Assembly (NCBI GenBank): GCA_020851735.1
Contig: JADZCD010000024.1
Coordinates: 1 to 64,000, forward strand
Reading direction: 5' to 3'
From: Phycisphaeraceae bacterium
GTDB lineage: Bacteria > Planctomycetota > Phycisphaerae > Phycisphaerales > Phycisphaeraceae
Length of the DNA stretch: 64,000 nt
In this document: piece by piece, positions 25,431 to 34,601 of the stretch
How the letters are laid out: each line of letters opens with the position of its first letter
How positions within the stretch are numbered: the first letter of the stretch is position 1
The notes under the pieces: model-generated
Databases searched by the model: none
What the model saw: only the letters and a program-made list of their open reading frames with translations
Told to the model about the DNA's origin: nothing
Made by a program: the position numbers and the translations under genes

Positions 25431-26948
25431 TTACCGCCGCCGCGCCGCGGGCTGGTCCACGCGATAGGATACCCGCGACAGCTTACCGGCCAACCGCATC
25501 GGCAGCAGGGCCGCGTCGATGAAGTTGCTCCAGATGTTGGAGGAAATGTGGCGAATCGCGTCGCGCGTGCCCATGGCCTTAGGCTCGGACAATTTGAGCA
25601 CAAACAGGACCGCCGCGAACCGCAGGCTGGACGACACGGCAAACAGCAGGTGGTGATAGGTCAGCGGCGTGCCCCAGGGCGCGTCCCAGATTTGATTCTT
25701 GAACATATCCGCCAGCCCGCCGCCCATCAGTCCCGAAAGCACACCCCCCACCGCCGCCACCGCGCTGTACCAGGCGATGTACGCGCTGCCGCCGCGACTG
25801 CCGTGGCGCTGCGCCCCCTCGGCTCCCGCCCGCGAATTGGAGCTGGACAATTCCAAGAGCATATTGAACACCGCCAGATCCAGGCCCCCGAAGGCGATCG
25901 GCGAAATCAACGTCAAAAAGTAGCCGAACATCCACCCCTCGGCCGTAGCCACAAACCACCCCACCGGGCCCAGGACGCTTAAGAAACCGGCGATGATCAT
26001 CACCGGCTTCTTGCCCAGCTTGTCCATCAAGCGGCCCCAGGCCTTGACGCTGGCGACCTGGATCAGCAGCGTGATCCCGATCAGGTACACGTTGGCTTCC
26101 CAGTTGCTCAGCTTCACCACGTCCAGCACGAACAGCCAGACGTATTGCCCCAGGAACCCGATGCCCAGCATCATGGTGAAGCAGTAGCCCAATAGCCGGC
26201 GGAACGAGGGATTGGCCAGCGGTTCGCGCAGATGCTGCCACCATTCGTCGTGAGCCAGGAGCTTCTGCGGCACCGGATCGCGCACCCAGAAAAAGCAGGA
26301 GATGTCCACCGTTCCCAGCAGGCCGGCAGCCGCGATCATGCCGCTGGTGACCTTCAGCATCGTCCCCGGCGCCACCGCCTGCTTCCGCTCGGCGATGTCC
26401 AGCAGATAGCCGATCAGCAGCGTGGTCACCACGCCCACCGGCTGCGTCCAGCGGGTGCGGGTGGCAAAGTAGCGCCCGCGCACGCGGCGGGGAATGATGT
26501 CCGCCATCCAGCTCATCCAGGCCGGGCCGCTGAAATGCCCGATCGCCCAAGTGACGAATACCATCGCCATCAGCGTGGTCGGCCACCACTGCGGATGATC
26601 GCGCAGCAGCAAGGGAATGCCCGCCACCACGATCCACATCAGCCGGCTGGCGATGGCGAAAATCAAAAATAGCCTCCGCCGCCCGCCGCCGGTCTCCAGA
26701 ACGTACGAGGCGGGCAACTGCGCCAGGGCTGCTAAGTGCGGCAGGGCCGCCAGAATGCCGAAGCCCGCGTCGGTCACGCCCAGGCCGCGGGAAAACTGCG
26801 TCATCGCCGCCCCGGTAATGGTGTACATCCAGATCGACCCGAACATCCACGCCAGCGTGATCAGCCGCAGTTGCCCGTGCAGACTCGTTTCGTCCGCATC
26901 GGCAATGGGCAAAGACATCGCGTCAACGTCAGCGGAAGTGGTAGCCAT
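25431..26948 (-). CDS. MFS transporter
   Basis: Major facilitator superfamily membrane protein, 505 aa, about 12 hydrophobic segments. Seen: HGQLRLITLAWMFGSIWMYTITGAAMTQFSRGLG at TM1 and PRRVRGRYFATRTRWTQPVG in the loop after TM4-5, a pattern common in planctomycete MFS proteins. The beta-mannosidase gene begins within about 15-55 bp downstream, so this is probably an uptake system for manno-oligosaccharides or a related sugar; that substrate is inferred only from the pairing. Confidence 0.85.
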   Translation of the reverse strand: MATTSADVDAMSLPIADADETSLHGQLRLITLAWMFGSIWMYTITGAAMTQFSRGLGVTDAGFGILAALPHLAALAQLPASYVLETGGGRRRLFLIFAIASRLMWIVVAGIPLLLRDHPQWWPTTLMAMVFVTWAIGHFSGPAWMSWMADIIPRRVRGRYFATRTRWTQPVGVVTTLLIGYLLDIAERKQAVAPGTMLKVTSGMIAAAGLLGTVDISCFFWVRDPVPQKLLAHDEWWQHLREPLANPSFRRLLGYCFTMMLGIGFLGQYVWLFVLDVVKLSNWEANVYLIGITLLIQVASVKAWGRLMDKLGKKPVMIIAGFLSVLGPVGWFVATAEGWMFGYFLTLISPIAFGGLDLAVFNMLLELSSSNSRAGAEGAQRHGSRGGSAYIAWYSAVAAVGGVLSGLMGGGLADMFKNQIWDAPWGTPLTYHHLLFAVSSSLRFAAVLFVLKLSEPKAMGTRDAIRHISSNIWSNFIDAALLPMRLAGKLSRVSYRVDQPAARRR

Positions 26949-27372
26949 GGTTGGTTAAAGCAAAACAGGCGGCAAGCGCCTGGAGGCGGGCGGGTCGGGG
27001 CGGCGATTTTCCCGTGGAAGAACGCCGTGCCTCCACTTCAGCCCTTAGGACATTCCCAGGCCGACTGGCGAAGGCAATGGGGCCACACTCTATCTATGAA
27101 TCGGCTGATGACAAGCCAACTTAAAAAAGATGGCCCGCGCGATATCAAGGTAAGAGCCTTTGGTTAAGGTCAATACAACGCCTCACCAATCGAAATCAAC
27201 ATAAAATTCAAACCATTATTTAACAAGCGTTTACAATTGACATGGCCCGGGTGGTCCGCCATGTCGGCAATCCCCCGGGGCGGATATCGGCCGGTGGCAT
27301 AACCACATGACAACGCCCCCCAGCCCGGCGGGTGGATTGCCTGCGCCTAATTGGATTGCCTTGAACTGCCGC
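26949..27372. other. Intergenic region with AT-rich core
   Basis: The AT-rich stretch at 27110-27240 contrasts with the surrounding DNA and may hold promoter elements. A hairpin GACATGG / CCATGTC lies at about 27239-27268. No coding sequence is recognised. Confidence 0.4.
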
Positions 27373-28113
27373 TTACCGCTGCCCAGCCACGGACGGCTTG
27401 GCCCGCCGGCCAAAGGAAGGCGCGGGCGACGTGACGGTCACCACCGGCTCCAGCAGCGCCGGCGCCGCCGCGGTGCCCCGCGATGGACCCAGCCTGCCCT
27501 GCGGATGCGTGAGCACCACGATCCGCCAAAGGTCGATCGACTGGAGCTTAAAGCAATACTGCAAATGCAGCTTGCTCTCGGAGAGCAATTCTTCCAGAGA
27601 TAGATCGCTGCGCCAGCCGATCTTGACGAAGAACGGATTGAAGACCTTCTCCAGCCAGGCCACGAACGGCTGACTGGATTGAAAGTGATTCAAAATCAAA
27701 ATCTGCCCGCCGGGCTTGACCAGTTGGGCCGCCCAATTGAGCAACTTGGCTGGATCGCTCACCACGCTGATGGTGTGGCACATCAGCACGTGATCAAAAC
27801 TGGCCGGAGCGAACGGCGGCAACATCGCGTCGGCCCGCACGAGCCGGCAATGGTCCAGCCCAAGCTGCCGGCATTTAGCGGCCGCTTTGCCCAACATCCC
27901 GGCACTTAGATCCATGCCCACCACCGTCACGTTGTGCGGGTAATGCCCCAGCGTCATCCCCGTGCCCACGCCGATGTCCAGAACCTTATCCCCGGGCCGC
28001 AGCGGAAGCTGCGCCACCGCCCGCCGCTGGCGCGAACGCACCAAGGCCCCGAAGGTGTAATCGTAAAACAGCGACCAGAGATCGTAAGTCTTGCTGGTGA
28101 TGGCTTCGGTCAT
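27373..28113 (-). CDS. Class I SAM-dependent methyltransferase (PmtA/UbiE-like)
   Basis: Probably methylates a lipid headgroup or a small molecule. Seen: motif I VLDIGVGTGMTLGHYP, an acidic residue at the end of the next strand (VVGMDLSAGM), and post-motif LVKPGGQILILNHF. The overall pattern resembles bacterial phosphatidylethanolamine N-methyltransferases. A low-complexity C-terminus rich in Ala, Pro and Arg follows the domain. The ATG at 28113 is chosen (MTEAITSKTYDLWSLFYDYTFG); ATG 28119 is possible. Divergent from thiS. Confidence 0.82.
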   Translation of the reverse strand: MTEAITSKTYDLWSLFYDYTFGALVRSRQRRAVAQLPLRPGDKVLDIGVGTGMTLGHYPHNVTVVGMDLSAGMLGKAAAKCRQLGLDHCRLVRADAMLPPFAPASFDHVLMCHTISVVSDPAKLLNWAAQLVKPGGQILILNHFQSSQPFVAWLEKVFNPFFVKIGWRSDLSLEELLSESKLHLQYCFKLQSIDLWRIVVLTHPQGRLGPSRGTAAAPALLEPVVTVTSPAPSFGRRAKPSVAGQR

Positions 28114-28229
28114 CCGCATAAGTCGCCAGCATATCGCGCCAAAGCCTTGCCAGCCAGTGAAATCCGCTCCCCAGCTCCGCCGATAGCCAACCGCCCACCA
28201 AGGGGGATACACTATGACTTGGACCAGAC

Positions 28230-28430
28230 ATGAAACTAACCGTCAACGGCCACGAACAGGAACTCCCCGACCACGCCACCGTGCGCGACCTGGTGGAACA
28301 TCTGGGTTTAGGCAAGGCGGTCGTGGCTGTGGAAGTAAATCTGCAAGTTATTCCCCGGCGAGAACATACAACCACCAAGCTCAACCCCGGCGACCGCGTG
28401 GAAGTAGTGACCCTTGTCGGCGGAGGATGA
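28230..28430 (+). CDS. thiS: Sulfur carrier protein ThiS
   Basis: Ubiquitin-fold sulfur carrier for thiazole synthesis in thiamine biosynthesis. Seen: 66 aa, [13 protein letters not shown]-terminal strand, [14 protein letters not shown]-terminus with the Gly-Gly tail that is adenylated and thiocarboxylated. thiG, its partner, follows about 120 bp downstream. No TPP riboswitch is visible upstream. Confidence 0.93.
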   Translation: MKLTVNGHEQELPDHATVRDLVEHLGLGKAVVAVEVNLQVIPRREHTTTKLNPGDRVEVVTLVGGG

Positions 28431-28435
28431 TTTAA

Positions 28436-28498
28436 AAACGGGGTCAGGGAATAGGGGTTGGGGGTTAGGGAAAGACAAGCCCAGGCCATCCCAGCCTG
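28436..28498. repeat. Degenerate heptamer array and AAGCCC hairpin between thiS and thiG
   Basis: Period-7 units of the GGGGTTA/AGGGAAT type are followed by an AAGCCCAGGC...GCCTG imperfect hairpin at about 28476-28498. Confidence 0.6.
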
Positions 28499-28551
28499 AA
28501 AGCAAGAATCGTTACCCCCACGCGAAAGAGATCGCAAAGGACATAGACAAC

Positions 28552-29403
28552 ATGACCAGTCAAGCTTCGACTTCCGCAATACCTGACAACGAACTTCGCG
28601 TGGCCGGCCGGGTGCTCCGCTCCCGCCTGATCGTCGGCACCGGCAAATACCCCGACTTTGAAACCATGCAGAAGGCCCTGGACCAGAGCGGCACCCACGT
28701 GGTCACCGTGGCCGTCCGGCGGGAGCGGCTCATCGACGCCCAGGGCCGCTCGCTCCTGGATTACCTGGACACCTCACGCTACACCATCCTGCCCAACACC
28801 GCCGGCTGCTTCACCGCCTCCGACGCCGTGCGCGTCGCCCGCCTGGGCCGGGAGATTCTTGAACAAATCAACAACCCCGGGCAGGACTGGGTGAAGCTGG
28901 AAGTCTTGGCAGACAAGAAAACCCTGCTGCCCGATCCCGTCGGCACACTCGAAGCCTGCCGCGAACTGGTCAAGGACGGTTTCAAAGTCCTCTGCTACAC
29001 CAGCGACGATCCGGTGATGGCTGTGAAAATCAAGGAAGCCGGCGCCGCCAGCGTCATGCCCGCCGGGTCGCCCATCGGCTCCGGCCAGGGCGTGCTCAAT
29101 CCCAACGCCATCCGCATCATTCTCGAACTCCTGAAGGAAAACGACCCGACGTTCCCCGTGATCGTCGACGCCGGTGTCGGCACCGCCAGTGACGTGACCA
29201 TCGCCATGGAATTGGGGGCTGACGGCGTGCTCCTAAACACCGGCATCGCCCACGCCAAGGACCCCATCCGCATGGCCATCGCCATGAAGCACGCCATCGA
29301 AGCCGGTCGTCTGGCATATCTTTCCGGACGAATTTCCAAACGTCTCTACGCCACCGCCAGCTCACCCTGGACGGGCGTGATCAGCTACATCCCCGGCGAA
29401 TAA
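28552..29403 (+). CDS. thiG: Thiazole synthase
   Basis: Forms the thiazole phosphate of thiamine from deoxyxylulose phosphate, ThiS thiocarboxylate and dehydroglycine. Seen: [19 protein letters not shown], the catalytic Lys in [26 protein letters not shown], and [34 protein letters not shown] phosphate-binding segments. Length 283 aa. The ATG at 28552 follows AAAGGA. The same-strand neighbour thiS supports the call. Confidence 0.96.
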   Translation: MTSQASTSAIPDNELRVAGRVLRSRLIVGTGKYPDFETMQKALDQSGTHVVTVAVRRERLIDAQGRSLLDYLDTSRYTILPNTAGCFTASDAVRVARLGREILEQINNPGQDWVKLEVLADKKTLLPDPVGTLEACRELVKDGFKVLCYTSDDPVMAVKIKEAGAASVMPAGSPIGSGQGVLNPNAIRIILELLKENDPTFPVIVDAGVGTASDVTIAMELGADGVLLNTGIAHAKDPIRMAIAMKHAIEAGRLAYLSGRISKRLYATASSPWTGVISYIPGE

Positions 29404-29590
29404 CCCCCGGGAAGTACCCCGGCCCCCGGAAGTGCCCCCGGAAGAAACGTGCGGACCGCAAGTGCTGGGAATGTCGGTTGGGTGCCTGGGGCTAAGTCCT
29501 CGTGCCCCAGCAAAGTTCAGGAAAAGCCACTGGGGCACGCTGCGCTTAGCCCCAGCCACCCCCGGAAGCACCCCCGGAAGTGACTCCCGA
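29404..29590. repeat. Repeat mosaic: CCCCCGGAAG units and two GGGGC...GCCCC palindromes
   Basis: Right after the thiG stop lie about three CCCCCGGAAG-type units. Two palindromes follow, CTGGGGCTAAGTCCTCGTGC ending CCCAG (29486-29510) and CTGGGGCACGCTGCGCTTAG ending CCCCAG (29530-29555), and then two to three more CCCCCGGAAG units. The block fills most of the gap before the next gene. Confidence 0.85.
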
Positions 29591-29635
29591 AATAATGACC
29601 GGAAAAACACCGTCGTCACACGCTTGGGGGGACTC

Positions 29636-32620
29636 ATGCGATCGGAAAAAACGAATCCATCCTGCACAGCGACTCCGTGGACAGTGGTGCTTCTTGGCAT
29701 TTGCATCCTGACGTGGTCTACGAGACTTCACGCAGAGAGGGGCGATATCGTGGCAGGTCAAACTTTGCGCCTGGAAGGAACCTGGCAGGTCACACGCAGC
29801 CTCAAGGAACTCACGCAATGGGACGCCGCCACCGTGGAAAGCATTCGTGATTGGCAAGACGTCCAACTTCCGGGCGTCCTCCTGGCCGGCCTGGAAGGGC
29901 CTGAACACGAAAAGGTGGAAATCGTCTGGGCTCGTCGCCATTTTGATTTAACCGCTGCGCAGGTCGGCGCCGGTGCCGCCTTGCGCTGGGGCGGCCTGCG
30001 CTTTGGCGCTAACGTCTGGGTCAACGGGCAATTCGTCGGCGCTCATGACCCGATCGGCCCGCACTCCCTTCTCCTGCCGCCCAATGTCCTGCATGCCGGC
30101 GAAAATGAACTGGTCCTGCGCGTCCCCGGCTGGGCGGGCGTGAAGCGCAGCGCCTCGGGCTTCACCCTGGCCCCGACCGGTTCGGGCAAGGAACCCTGGG
30201 GGGCCAAGTCGGCCGGTATTTTCGAGGGCATCTGGCTCGAGTTCTTCCACGCAGCCCACCTCCGCGGCGTCCTGGCATTGCCCGATGCCGCCGCTGGGAA
30301 AGTCACGTTCAAACTCTGGCTGGAACCGCAAAATCTCCCCGCCGGCCAATCCGTGGACGTCGCCGCCCAGGTCCAGCTTGGCGATCAGGCCGTCGGCCAG
30401 GCTCAGATCCAAGTCAAAACCCAAGACACCGCCGAACCGAACATCGTCGAGCTATCCGTTCCGCTCTCGACGCTCAAGCTTTGGTCTCTAAGCGAGCCGG
30501 TGACCTATCAGGCGACTGTTCGCCTCACTTGCGCCGGGCAGCTCTGCGATCAAAAACAAATATCCTTCGGCCTGCGTGACATCCGCGTGCGCGACGGGCA
30601 CTACGAACTCAACGGTAAGCGCCTCTGGCTGCGCGGGTCGAACCTGGTCTTTGAATGGCTCTGGGGCCCGCAGTTCCGCGATCATCCCAAGGAATACCTG
30701 GTCGACGAAGGTCGACGGATGAACCTCAACAGCTTCCGCACCCACACCCTGCCCCCGCCGCACGAATGGCTGCAAGTCTGCGACGACCACGGCGTACTCA
30801 TCCTCGCTGAGCTGCCCGTCCTCTATAACCACACCGACTTCAAATTCACACCCGAAGAACAGCACGAGTTCAACGCCAACGCCCTGTCAGATGCCGCCAA
30901 TTGGATCTGGGAACTGGGCAACCACCCTTCCATCGTCATGTGGGTGCTGACCAACGAATCGCCCGCGGTAAACGACGCCTGGGAAAAAGGCCCCTATTGG
31001 CAATTCGTCAAAGCCCTCGACCCTTCGCGCCCCGCCATGCGCTCCGGGCCATTAACCGAAAGCGGTACGCCCGAAGTGGTGGACGTGCACACCTGCCAGA
31101 ACTTCGACACCGGGTCCGAAGGCGGCGTCATACGCCAGATCAATGACTTGGCCCGCCGCAAGGATCCCGCCCGCACGCTGGGCAACAGCGAGTACATGAA
31201 CCTCTTTGCGCCTTTCGACGCCATTGCCCGCCGCTGGCTGGGGCGCAGCGATCACCCGGAAAAAGACCTGATTTTCGCCGAGTTCGCCGCCGAACACACC
31301 GAAGCCATGCGCCGGGCGCAATTCGACCTGATCCTGCCCTACATGTTCGCCGGATGGACGGGCTTGCGCGGCAATCACTGGCGCGACGACTTCCCCACGC
31401 CCATCGCCGCCGCCCTGCACAGCGCCATGGCCCCGGTGCTGGCCAGCCTCGAGGTGTTCGATCGCAATTACCTGGCTGGATCAAAACCGCAGGCTTCACT
31501 TTGCTTGATCAACGAGCTTAATCAACCCGCCCAAGTCCAGGTGGAACTGCTGCTGACCAAAACCAATCCGCAATTCGTACCCATCCAATCCGCCCTGGAC
31601 GAAGCGTTCTGGAAGCAAAGCTTTGCCCTGACTCTGCCCGCGCAATCCCTCCAACGCCAAGCTATCACCTGGCCAATGCCTGCCGAAGAAGGCGTCTATT
31701 ACCTGGCCGCGGTGCTTCGCCGCGCGGGTTCCGATCCGGTTGTCTCCCAGCGCGTCGTCCGCTCCGTCATCGTGTTGCCCGTCACCGGTCCAGCAGTGCA
31801 GCAGGGCGTAGTCGTCCTGGGCGGCAGTGCCGAATCCCGCTGGATTCTTTCCGACCTGGGCATCACCCAAAAAGATCGCTTCGATCCAACCGCCCCGCCG
31901 CCGGCCGCGGTGGTCGTCTGGGACATTCGCCGCGTTAAAGATCAGGACCGTCAAGCCGCCCCCGCCATTCTCGCCTACGTCCGCCAAGGCGGGCGCGTGG
32001 TGGTCCTCGATCAACAGAGCTGGGATTGGCCGGAGCTTGTCGACTTTAAACTCAGCGAAAAAGGCGATTTCCTACGCGGCATGTCCTCACGGGCCTTTGC
32101 CTATGAACAAGCAACCGACTCCCCCCTGTTAGCCGGCCTTCCCCTCGAAGCGATAAAACGCTGGAACGGTCTGCCCGGCACCATTGCCGACCGCTCCCTG
32201 CAAGGGCCCGCCCTCGAATCCGCCCAAAAACTTCTTTGGATGATCGACCCCAACCAGACCGTGCTGCTCAGACTCCCCACAGGCAAAGGCGAAATCGTCC
32301 TCTGCCAACTCCTCCTCAAAGACCGCCTAGTCGCTCCCACCCCCGGAAGCACCCCCGCCCCCGGAAGCAACCGTCTCAACAAGCCGCGCACGTCAGTAAG
32401 CGGTGCCTCGCATTCGACCCCCGCCCCCGGAAATGAACTCCCTCATGGTTCAGCCCCCGGCTCTGCCGGGGGGTACAACGCCGCCCCCGGAAGCACCCTC
32501 TCCCCCGAAAGTAGTCCCACCACACAAACATCGCCACCCCAACCGCCCGACAAAGCCAACCGGGCCTTCGACCCCGCAGCCCTCCAGGTCTTCCTGAGAC
32601 TGCTGAATGCGTCGCCTTAA
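29636..32620 (+). CDS. Secreted glycoside hydrolase family 2 protein with repeat-derived C-terminal linker
   Basis: Exported GH2-like enzyme, about 994 aa. Seen: signal peptide (MRSEKTNPS... to LHA), jelly-roll domain with NVWVNGQFVGAHD, a TIM barrel with IVMWVLTNESPAV (Glu as likely acid/base) and FAEFAAEHTEAM as the possible nucleophile region, and a flavodoxin-like stretch VRQGGRVVVLDQQSWDWPE. Residues about 900-965 are a Pro/Gly/Ser-rich segment encoded by repeats (PTPGSTPAPGSN and similar), after which FDPAALQVFLRLLNA closes the protein. The ATG at 29636 follows GGGGGGA; upstream frame is repeat-derived. Substrate unknown. Confidence 0.82.
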   Translation: MRSEKTNPSCTATPWTVVLLGICILTWSTRLHAERGDIVAGQTLRLEGTWQVTRSLKELTQWDAATVESIRDWQDVQLPGVLLAGLEGPEHEKVEIVWARRHFDLTAAQVGAGAALRWGGLRFGANVWVNGQFVGAHDPIGPHSLLLPPNVLHAGENELVLRVPGWAGVKRSASGFTLAPTGSGKEPWGAKSAGIFEGIWLEFFHAAHLRGVLALPDAAAGKVTFKLWLEPQNLPAGQSVDVAAQVQLGDQAVGQAQIQVKTQDTAEPNIVELSVPLSTLKLWSLSEPVTYQATVRLTCAGQLCDQKQISFGLRDIRVRDGHYELNGKRLWLRGSNLVFEWLWGPQFRDHPKEYLVDEGRRMNLNSFRTHTLPPPHEWLQVCDDHGVLILAELPVLYNHTDFKFTPEEQHEFNANALSDAANWIWELGNHPSIVMWVLTNESPAVNDAWEKGPYWQFVKALDPSRPAMRSGPLTESGTPEVVDVHTCQNFDTGSEGGVIRQINDLARRKDPARTLGNSEYMNLFAPFDAIARRWLGRSDHPEKDLIFAEFAAEHTEAMRRAQFDLILPYMFAGWTGLRGNHWRDDFPTPIAAALHSAMAPVLASLEVFDRNYLAGSKPQASLCLINELNQPAQVQVELLLTKTNPQFVPIQSALDEAFWKQSFALTLPAQSLQRQAITWPMPAEEGVYYLAAVLRRAGSDPVVSQRVVRSVIVLPVTGPAVQQGVVVLGGSAESRWILSDLGITQKDRFDPTAPPPAAVVVWDIRRVKDQDRQAAPAILAYVRQGGRVVVLDQQSWDWPELVDFKLSEKGDFLRGMSSRAFAYEQATDSPLLAGLPLEAIKRWNGLPGTIADRSLQGPALESAQKLLWMIDPNQTVLLRLPTGKGEIVLCQLLLKDRLVAPTPGSTPAPGSNRLNKPRTSVSGASHSTPAPGNELPHGSAPGSAGGYNAAPGSTLSPESSPTTQTSPPQPPDKANRAFDPAALQVFLRLLNASP
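32335..32520. repeat. Repeat mosaic inside the GH2 gene
   Basis: In order: CCCCCGGAAG units, a GCCGCGCACGTCAGTAAG repeat (32383-32400), a CCCCCGG unit, the CAGCCCCCGGCTCTGCCGGG hairpin (32450-32475), and further CCCCCGGAAG and CCCCGAAAG units. The frame stays open throughout. Confidence 0.88.
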
Positions 32621-32663
32621 TTTTTTTTGAACTTTAAGCCCCGGCGATTCACTCACCGCAGCC

Positions 32664-33326
32664 CTACCGACTGGGCAAATGCAGCATTCTCTCCAGCACG
32701 TCCAGCGGTGAGATCGTTTCCAATTCCCCTTGAATCTCCTGCTCGATCTGCGGGTAGTCCTTCACCGCCGGCGCGGGCACAAGGTCTGCCGACTCCCCCT
32801 CCAAACGCTTCGCCAGGCCCAACGACCCGTCGCCCGTCACCGTCACCACCCACCGCCCCTGGGACAAACTGCGATACACCGCCTTGCCGTAAGCGTGCCC
32901 CGGCGCGTCCCAGTCAACCTTGCCCAGCTCCGGGTCGATGACAATCCCCTGCAGCGGCGGCGTGCGGGCGTCGAAAATCCGGCGGATCCACAGCCGATTG
33001 TCGCGCACCGCGAAGTCCACGTAAATCTCCCCCGAAGGATCGAATGGCGTCGGGATGATCTTCTCCGCGCCGTCCAGCATGCGGATCGCCACCGACAACT
33101 TGCCCTCAGCCACGATCAATTCCGTCACGGCCGTGCGCCGGACCGCCTCGTTATAAAGCAGCCGCAGCTCGTCCCGCTGACGCACCACTTCCTTGAGCCG
33201 TTCACGGTAGATGTCCGCCGCGATGCGATACGAAAGAAAGTAGTACCCGCCCGCCAATAACAGCACCACCACCGCCAGCAGCGGCAACGTGGTGGTGAAG
33301 AATTTCAACGTGGATCGCAAGGACAT
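32664..33326 (-). CDS. Membrane-anchored protein of unknown function
   Basis: Not recognised. Seen: MSLRSTLKFFTTTLPLLAVVVLLLAGGYYFLSYRIAAD gives one N-terminal transmembrane helix. A probable coiled coil (RERLKEVVRQRDELRLLYNEAV) follows, and then a mixed domain of about 150 aa with YVDFAVRDNRLWIRRIFDARTPP. Length 220 aa. The ATG at 33326 is chosen because the membrane anchor starts there; no strong ribosome site is visible. Possibly periplasmic; function unknown. Confidence 0.75.
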   Translation of the reverse strand: MSLRSTLKFFTTTLPLLAVVVLLLAGGYYFLSYRIAADIYRERLKEVVRQRDELRLLYNEAVRRTAVTELIVAEGKLSVAIRMLDGAEKIIPTPFDPSGEIYVDFAVRDNRLWIRRIFDARTPPLQGIVIDPELGKVDWDAPGHAYGKAVYRSLSQGRWVVTVTGDGSLGLAKRLEGESADLVPAPAVKDYPQIEQEIQGELETISPLDVLERMLHLPSR

Positions 33327-33427
33327 GTGATTCAATATACCCGCGCGCCGGCAGCTTGGTTTGCCTCGATTTTTTGTTTGGCAGCCGTTCGCGGAACCGC
33401 GCGTCCTCCCCCCAAACCGCGCCAACA

Positions 33428-33455
33428 TTGACCCTTTCCGCCTGCCTGTTAGACT
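33428..33455 (+). promoter_or_regulatory. Promoter of tRNA-Val
   Basis: TTGACC at 33428 and TAGACT at 33450 are 16 bp apart and lie directly upstream of the tRNA, a good sigma-70-type match. Confidence 0.6.
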
Positions 33456-33470
33456 AACAGCCCGATTTTT

Positions 33471-33544
33471 GGGCCATTAGCGCAGTTGGCTAGCGCGCCT
33501 CTTTGACGTAGAGGAGGTCACAGGTTCGAGTCCTGTATGGCCCA
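33471..33544 (+). tRNA. tRNA-Val (GAC)
   Basis: The acceptor arms GGGCCAT and ATGGCCC pair. The anticodon stem CCTCT/AGAGG encloses TTGACGT, giving anticodon GAC for Val codon GUC. The T arm contains GGTTCGAGTCC. The CCA end is not encoded. A strong terminator follows. Confidence 0.95.
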
Positions 33545-33554
33545 CTTTTCCCCG

Positions 33555-33581
33555 CTCCGTGCTCCGGCACGGAGTTTTTTT
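33555..33581 (+). terminator. Terminator after tRNA-Val
   Basis: A CTCCGTGC / GCACGGAG stem with a short loop is followed by seven T. Confidence 0.9.
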
Positions 33582-33697
33582 ATCCCCTGACCCAGCCGGA
33601 AGTTGAAGTTTGAATCCGCGCTCCGGCCTCCGCGTTTATTCCGTTTCGCCAGCCGCCACTCTTCTCCCCCCTGCTCCCTGGCACGCGCTTGCCGACG

Positions 33698-34558
33698 CTA
33701 CGGCAACGAACGGCGGAACTGCCTTGGCGATTGCCCCGTAACCTCCTTAAACCGGCGCGAAAAGTGATACGGATCGCAGAATCCCAATTCCGCGGCGATT
33801 TGTTTGTCCGTCAGGCGCGTCTGCTGGATCAAGCTCTTGGCCCGGTCCATTAACCGCATCGAGCGATATTGCCCCGGCGGCATCCCCGCCACCCGCAAAA
33901 ATCGCCTGCGAAACTCGCTGTACGACGTGTCCAGCCGCCTGGCCACCGCCGGCAGATCCGCCGACTGACGAAAATCAACCTCTAACATCGCCCTGGCCCG
34001 CGTAATCCACTGCACGTCCTCCGCACTGGGCCCGCTGGACTTCTGACTTAGCGCCTCGGCCAGCACCATCTGCAATCGACACACCTCCAGCAGCGGCGGC
34101 GACCAACCCAAAGCCCCCGGCTCACCCAGCACCGACTCAAACCGCCTAAGCCAATGATCCACCGGCCGAAGCCGCCGCACCGGCTGGCGACGATCCAGCA
34201 AGCCCGTCCGCTCCCACAGCTCAAACAGCGGCCCGGTGAACACAAAATACAGCTCCCGCCAACCCTTGCTCCCCGTCAGATAAGAATGAGCCAGATCCGG
34301 GAAAATCAGGATCAAATCCCCAGCTCCAAGCTCATATTTCTGCCCAAGTCCATCCTCGTAAGTCCCATCACCGTCAAAGATCAACACAGCTGCGTATCGA
34401 CCCAAAACACGCATCTTTTCGACGCCACCGTATGGGCCTTTATTAATCAGTCCAGCTTGAGTTATGACACCAAATGACTGCCAATTAGATATTTGTGACT
34501 TGTTTTGAAAACCCTCGATGATGTCTTTAACGCCATACGGCATGGACAAAATATACAT
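33698..34558 (-). CDS. AraC-family transcriptional regulator
   Basis: Seen: N-terminal cupin-like sensor (YEDGLGQKYELGAGDLILIFPDLAHSYLTG) and two C-terminal helix-turn-helix motifs (SYSEFRRRFLRVAGMPPGQYRSMRLMDRAK and IAAELGFCDPYHFSRRFKEVTGQSPRQFRR). Length 286 aa. The start may be 34558 or 34543. It is divergent from the PhyH dioxygenase gene with about 40 bp between starts, so it probably controls that gene and itself. Confidence 0.9.
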   Translation of the reverse strand: MYILSMPYGVKDIIEGFQNKSQISNWQSFGVITQAGLINKGPYGGVEKMRVLGRYAAVLIFDGDGTYEDGLGQKYELGAGDLILIFPDLAHSYLTGSKGWRELYFVFTGPLFELWERTGLLDRRQPVRRLRPVDHWLRRFESVLGEPGALGWSPPLLEVCRLQMVLAEALSQKSSGPSAEDVQWITRARAMLEVDFRQSADLPAVARRLDTSYSEFRRRFLRVAGMPPGQYRSMRLMDRAKSLIQQTRLTDKQIAAELGFCDPYHFSRRFKEVTGQSPRQFRRSLP

Positions 34559-34601
34559 CTATTTAGACACAAAATCTATTGTTTATTCACCCCGCCCTGG
34601 G
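34559..34601. promoter_or_regulatory. Divergent promoter region between araC-type regulator and PhyH gene
   Basis: A short AT-rich spacer (AATCTATTGTTTATTCA) in GC-rich surroundings lies between two divergent starts. Operators for the AraC-type protein probably lie here or within the 5' ends of the genes. Confidence 0.45.

Noticed and set aside
25579..26850. Minus-strand open frame of 423 codons in another phase
   Set aside because: It overlaps the MFS transporter gene completely, on the same strand, and has no hydrophobic pattern; a shadow frame.
28200..28229. TPP riboswitch before thiS
   Set aside because: The spacer to the divergent gene is too short and has no CTGAGA or ACCTGATC-type motifs.
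29432..29635. N-terminal extension of the secreted GH2 frame
   Set aside because: It is encoded by intergenic repeats, and a signal peptide with a good ribosome site begins at 29636.
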